Source of the DNA: Rhynchosporium graminicola
Taxonomy: Eukaryota; Ascomycota; Leotiomycetes; Helotiales; Ploettnerulaceae
Reading direction: 5' to 3'
DNA length: 64,000 nt
NCBI GenBank assembly: GCA_900074885.1
Contig: FJUW01000034.1
Location: 410,796-474,795, forward strand
Shown: one piece after another, positions 58,801-64,000 of the stretch
Layout: each line of letters begins with the position of its first letter
Position numbering within the stretch: position 1 is the first letter of the stretch
Translations under genes and position numbers: made by a program
The notes under the pieces: model-generated
The model's input: the letters and a program-made list of their open reading frames with translations, nothing else
Database searches by the model: none
Told to the model about the DNA's origin: nothing

Positions 58801-61203
58801 ATTATATTTATATAGACCTTAAATCCGAGGAGTATATTACCTTCCGAACCCGCTTCGGATCCTATAAATATAAAGTATTACTTTTTAGGCTCTATAACGG
58901 ACTTAGTACATACTAGCGATATATAAATAATATACTACTAGACTACTTAGATAACTTCTATATAGCTTACCTAGATAATATTCTTATATACTCGGAAACG
59001 CTCTAAGAATATAAGGAATATATCAAATTAGTATTACGACGCTTAATAGATACCGGACTCTAAGTAGATATTAAGAAAAGCGAATTCCATATTACTCAGA
59101 CTAAATACCTCGGATATATTATTACTACTAACGGAATCGAGCCAGATCCCGAGAAAGTAATACTATTAGTAGACTAGAAGTACCCCGAAACGGTAATAGC
59201 TATAAAATCCTTCTTAGGATTCTATAAGTTCTACTATTAATTTATTCGGAATTTCGGCCTTATCGCTAAACCTCTCTTAATACTCACTCGGCCTATAGTA
59301 CTATAGAATTTCATTAACGATTATAAGAAGTCCTTTAACGATTTATATTAATAGCTACTATTAGTATAGAAATTATACTATTTCGACCCTGAATTATAAA
59401 CCAAACTAGAAACTAATACCTCCGATAGTATAATAGCTAGAGTTATCTCTTAATTATATAAAGATAACTAGTATTATCTAATTAGATTCTATTCCTACGT
59501 TCTTAATAGATATAAACTAAACTAAGAGATCTATAATAAGGAGCTATACGCTATTATTAAGTCTTTCCGGAAATAGAGACCGGAACTCATATCTCTATAA
59601 CGCTATACTAGCGTATATACGGACTATCGATCCTTAGAATACTTTATAACTACTAAGGTCCTAACTAGTAAGTAAGCTAGATAGATAGAATTCCTTTCCG
59701 AATTTAACTTTTAAATTATATATACGCTTAGTAAAAATAACGCTAAAGCTAATATCCTTAGCTATAGGGAATAAGATCTAAGGATATAAGAATAATAGAA
59801 ATAGGATAGTAGATCTCGGGTTTTACTACCTCTAGACCGCTTAGACCTTAGGATTAACGCGGAATTAGCTAAGTATTATATTAATCAAATTAGTTATATA
59901 TACCTAATATTACTAGGGACTAATATACTACCGGAACCTATATATAACTCCTTTGATTTAATCGAGAAACTATACTAATTCAACTGAGAATCGTTCTCTA
60001 AGGAACGAAATATATTAGGAGATAGCTATACTATTAATAATAGTTTACTACTTTATAATAGTTATCTATACGTATAACGCTATACCTCGCTATATACCTG
60101 TTTAATTAGCGAAGTCTACGATTAAGTTTCCTTCGCTTATCTAAACGCTTATAAGACTACTAAAATGATTTCTACTTATTACTACTAGAAAGGACTTATA
60201 TTAGACGTGAAATAGTACACTTATAATTACTACTCTTACTAGTACTCTTATCCGAAACAGACGAAATAGTAAGGATTCCTCTACTTATTACTAGTACTTA
60301 GCTACCTTATGTAGTACTTAGCTATAGATTTTAAGGACTTCTCGCCTGATAACTAAGGATTTAATAAGATATTAGTATTTATTAACCGCCTAGGGAAAGA
60401 CTTCGTATTAATACTATACTACTATAATATCGATACCTATAGGATAGCGATATTATTTATCTAATAGATATATTATTTCGGATATACCCCTAAGTTAATT
60501 ATATCTGACTAAGGAGCTTAGCTAGTCTTATCTTTCTAGTAAGAGTTTTACTATATAATTAGAGTTAAAGTTAAGCTCTTTATCTCCTTCTACTAGTAAA
60601 CTAATAGATAAATAGAGATTATAAACTAGTATATTAACTAATACCTTAGACTTTTCGTTAATTACTACTAGAGTAACTAAGGCGAACTACTACTAATAAT
60701 AGACTGCGCTTAAGTAACCCTGCCTTACGATTCTATTAGTATAGCGCTATATACCCTTAAATATAATATACTACTGCGGAATAGCTAGGATTAGAAGTAA
60801 CCTATAGTATCGATATTATAAGAGAAGCTTAATTATACTAATACTAAATCCTTAGCTAAATATACTAAATCTGCTATTAAGGTTATAAAAGCTAATATAC
60901 TAGCTACTTAATAGAGGATAAGTACTATAACTGACCTGAAACGGCGTAGTATTAATTAGGAAGTTAGAGATAAGGTATTTCTCTCTATAAGGAACCTTAA
61001 GAATTACTAGCTAAGTAAGAAGCTATCTAGCCTCTAGGCAGAACTATACTAGGTCCTAGCTAAGATCAGATACTCCTATAAGCTAGATTTACTCCCGGGA
61101 TCTTCTATATACGATATATTCGCTTCCGAATTACTCTTTAAGGACTCGGACGACCTATTATTAAGCTAGGAGTTATTAAACTTACCCCCGGAGGTTATCG
61201 CTA
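55850..61203 (+). pseudogene. TE12 gag-pol (degraded)
   Basis: This is the uninterrupted version of the TE3 polyprotein. The zinc knuckle is near 57325-57365, protease (LIDTGANGYLF) near 57625, RT (FYIDYRKLN near 58668; YLDNILIY near 58970), RNase H at about 59400-59780, and the integrase zinc finger and core at about 60130-60640. Frames carry stops but somewhat fewer than TE3. It allows the integrase region broken by TE5 in TE3 to be read continuously. Confidence 0.82.
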
Positions 61204-61204
61204 N
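61204..61204. other. Ambiguous base N, probable scaffold join
   Basis: This is the only N in the window. The sequence after it (ATCCTTAGAATACTTTATAA) repeats what is found from 59632, so the two sides overlap as copies of one element rather than being colinear. Confidence 0.8.
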
Positions 61205-64000
61205 ATCCTTAGAATACTTTATAACTACTAAGGTCCTAACTAGTAAGTAAGCTAGATAGATAGAATTCCTTTCCGAATTTAATTTTCAAATTATATATAC
61301 GCCTAGTAAAGATAATACTAAAGCTAATATCCTTAGCTATAAGGAATAAGATCTAAGGATATAGGAATAATAGAAATAAGATAATAGATCTCGGGTTTTA
61401 CTACTTCTAGACCGCTTAGACCTTAGGATTAATACGGAACTAGCTAAGTATTATATTAATCAAATTAGTTATATATACCTAATATTACTAGGGACTAATA
61501 TACTACCGGAACCTATATATAACTCCTTTGATTTAATCGAGAAACTATACTAATTCAACTGAGAATCGTTCTCTAAGGAACGAAATATATTAGGAGATAG
61601 CTATACTATTAATAATAGTTTACTATTTTATAATAGTTATCTATACGTATAACGCTATACCTTGCTATATACCTGTTTAATTAGTGAAGTCTACGATTAA
61701 GTTTCCTCCGCTTATCTAAACGCTCGTAAGACTACTAAAATAATTTCTACTTATTACTACTAGAAAGGACTCGTATCGGACGTAAAACAGTATACTTATA
61801 ATTACTGCCCTTACTAGTACTCTCATCTGAAACAGACGAAATAGTAAGGATTCCTCTACTTATTACTAGTACTTAGCTACCCTATATAGTACTTAGCTAT
61901 AGATTTTAAGGACTTCTCGCCTGATAACTAAGGATTTAATAAGATATTAATATTTATCGACCGCTTAGGGAAAGACTCTATATCGATACCGTGCTACTAT
62001 AATATCGATACCCGTAGGATAGCGATATTATTTATCTAATAAATATATCGTTTCGGATATACTCTTAAGTTAATTATATCCGACTGAGGAGCTTAGCTAG
62101 TCTTATCCTTCTAGTAAGAGTTTTACTATATAATTAGAGTTAAGGTTAAGCTCTCTACCTCCTTCTACTAGTAAACCGATAGATAAATAGAGATTATAAA
62201 CTAGTATATTAACTAATGCCTTAGATCTTTCGTTAATTACTACTAGAGTAACTAGGGCGAACTACTACTGATAATAGACCGCGCTTAAGTAACTCTGCCT
62301 TACGATTCTATTAGTATAGCGCTATATACCCTTAAATATAGTATACTACCGCGGAATAGCTAGGATTAGAAGTAACTTATAGTATCGATACCGTAAGAGA
62401 AGCTTAACTATACTAATATTAAATCCTTAGCTAAACGTGCTAAATCCGCTATCGAGGTTATAAAAGCTAATATACTAGCTACTTAGTATAGGATAAGCGC
62501 CGTAACTGACCTGAAACAGCGTAGTATCGACTAAGAAGTTAGAGATAAGGTATTTCTCTTTATAAGGAACCTTAAGAATCACTAGCTAAGTAAGAAGCTA
62601 TCTAGCCTCTAGGCAGGACTATACTAGGTCCTAGCTAAGATCGGATACTCCTATAAGCTAGATTTGCCCCCGGGATCCTCTATATATAATATATTTACTC
62701 CCGAATTACTCTTTAAGGACCCGGACGACCTATTACTAGGCTAGGAGTTACTAAACCTACCCCCGGAGGTTATCGCTACTTAAGAGGAGTAGGAGTTATA
62801 AGATATACTTATTATATAGGAGTTATAAGATATACTTATTATATAGCTCCTAAGAGGTAATCTGAAGTATTAAGTTAGCTAGCTAAGCTACGACCCGGAC
62901 CTAACTTAGTATAATACTTCCGACCTAATAGGTACTCCGTATAAGCTTAGAGACTTTTACGCTACTAACTTAAGTAAACCTAGACCTCTGCGTAAACTAG
63001 AATAGTAGATTAAGGCCTAGGAAGACGGAATAGATAACTATAGTCACTTAGAGGATAATAAGCTATTATAGTTACTAATATCAGAATTTATTACTAAGGA
63101 TAATCCCCCGATTATACTCTATAATAACGCCGCGTCTAAAACTCTACTTCTTTAACTACTTCTACTTTACTAGCTTTCTCCTCTAAGTTCTCTAGAGCTT
63201 CTAGTAATTCTGGAATATCTAGAACCGGAACTACTATATTTAACTCCTTACTTAAATCTACTAACGTAGCCCTAGTAGTAGACCGAGTATAATAGCTAAT
63301 CCCATGAGGTTTCTTCTTTAGAGAAGGTCTAGGAGTATCTAGATCTGACGTTATCTCTAAACTAGAAAGCAAATTCCTCTTTCTCTTAGTATTAGATATC
63401 GTAGCCTTAAATATAGCTTTCTTCGCAAATTCCCGTATAATACTATTTAACTCCTTCGTCTGCTTTAACGCCGTTTATACTATTAACCTAGATTTCGCCG
63501 AATCTACTATTAAAAGATCTAGATCCTATATTACGTTAGTATTATACTAGTATCTAAGGATTTAAGATCTTAACTTATTATCTTAATAAACTCTAACTCC
63601 TTAAATACCTTCTCTATAGTACGCTTTAAAGCTTAAGTCTCTGCTAATTATATAGTAGTAATCTCTAATATAGTAGTAGGAGCAGCAGATTTCGCAAGAT
63701 AATAGATCTGATTAATCGCCTTATAAGTAGCTATAATACCGCCCCGATTCAGCTCTACGTCCTTAGCTTCGCCGCTAGGAAGTAACCCGGATAAAATAGC
63801 GTACTCCGTATTAATATAATCGGGTAATTATAACGCGTTAGTATATATACTACGTTCAGGTTCAAGTAACCTATAGGCTCGCAACTGCTCTTTAACGCCG
63901 AATAATACTTATAAAGCTTAGAGTTAAGCTTATTAAACGAGTATAAGAGTTCTAAAACAGGAGTATTATTATACTTTATCTTAAGGAAAGCGCGAATATA
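61205..64000 (+). mobile_element. TE13: second TE3-family Gypsy fragment, runs off the window
   Basis: It starts in the RNase H region (equivalent to 59632) and continues through integrase and chromodomain (about 62850-62990) into the minus-strand ORF, reaching the window edge before the 3' LTR. It overlaps TE12 in content over about 1.57 kb with scattered mainly C/T and G/A differences, so it is a different copy or haplotype. A 27-bp tandem duplication lies at 62791-62844 (AGGAGTTATAAGATATACTT unit). Confidence 0.82.
63136..64000 (-). pseudogene. Antisense ORF in TE13 (copy of the TE3 antisense ORF), partial
   Basis: The minus-strand frame ends at 63136 with EVVKEVEF. It has a 78-codon stop-free stretch containing DLDTPRPSLKKKPHGISYYT and LLEALENLEEKASK. 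Upstream, toward 64000, it continues with stops into FNKLNSKLYKYYSALKS. It corresponds to 31806-33387 but lacks the TE7 insertion. The 5' end is beyond the window. No function was recognised. Confidence 0.6.

Larger units (their letters stand above)
55481..61203 (+). mobile_element. TE12: TE3-family Gypsy, truncated by an N
   Basis: It begins with a complete 268-bp LTR (55481-55748), followed by the same primer-binding region and gag-pol as TE3. It runs without nested insertions through integrase into the segment before the chromodomain, where a single N (61204) ends it. It is younger than TE11, which it interrupts. Confidence 0.88.

Overview
The window looks like part of a filamentous ascomycete (Pezizomycotina) genome with a two-compartment structure. 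About 1-41.9 kb and 54.2-64.0 kb are extremely AT-rich, saturated with TpA, and contain no intact large open frame. They can be read as LTR retrotransposons destroyed by C-to-T / G-to-A change. Stop codons sit where glutamine codons are expected, YxDD active sites have become Y.NN, and zinc-knuckle cysteines have become tyrosines. This is the signature of repeat-induced point mutation (RIP). Between them lies a GC-balanced island (about 42.0-54.2 kb) with fungal-style short introns and two recognisable genes. The species cannot be fixed from the sequence alone.

Left compartment. TE1, a Ty3/Gypsy element on the minus strand (225-12846, 217-bp LTRs), is split by TE2, a chromodomain Gypsy on the plus strand (2185-8925, 496-bp LTRs, perfect target duplication TTATC). 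Next comes TE3, a second chromodomain Gypsy family on the plus strand (13037-34146, 268-bp LTRs). TE3 carries Copia TE4 inside its own 5' LTR (13207-19408), an inverted copy of the same Copia, TE5, in its integrase (24332-30835), and a little-mutated solo-LTR-like insert, TE7 (32158-32768). A solo LTR of the TE3 family (TE6, 29670-29937) lies inside TE5. TE3 itself sits in another Copia relic, TE8 (12847-13036 plus 34152 to about 41.9 kb). TE8 also received TE9, a gag-only LTR element (35689-37860), and a composite fragment, TE10 (about 39478-40989). Seven insertions have matching 5-bp target duplications, three of these with one RIP-type difference or none, so the order of events can be read directly.

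Gene island. A Mep1/3-type ammonium transporter gene (48427-50401, plus strand, six exons, 518 aa) faces a DUF6604-domain protein gene (51559-54076, minus strand, three exons). The two converge on a 1.16-kb intergenic region. The DUF6604 gene keeps clean splice sites but shows two apparent one-base deletions. Its start codon is only 134 bp from a Copia LTR. The stretch 42.0-48.4 kb has no confident gene. It holds three gene-like but broken reading frames and one small RIP-affected scrap.

Right compartment. TE11, a third copy of the TE4/TE5 Copia family (54211-55480, truncated), is followed by TE12 (55481-61203) and TE13 (61205-64000), both of the TE3 family. They are joined by a single N at 61204, where sequence equivalent to 59632 onward is repeated, which looks like a scaffold join.

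The most interesting material is in the transposons. Two different Gypsy families each carry a separate minus-strand reading frame downstream of the chromodomain. A 2.2-kb gag-only element shares primer-binding region and LTR sequence with the TE3 family and so may be its non-autonomous partner. No tRNA, rRNA or CRISPR array was seen.
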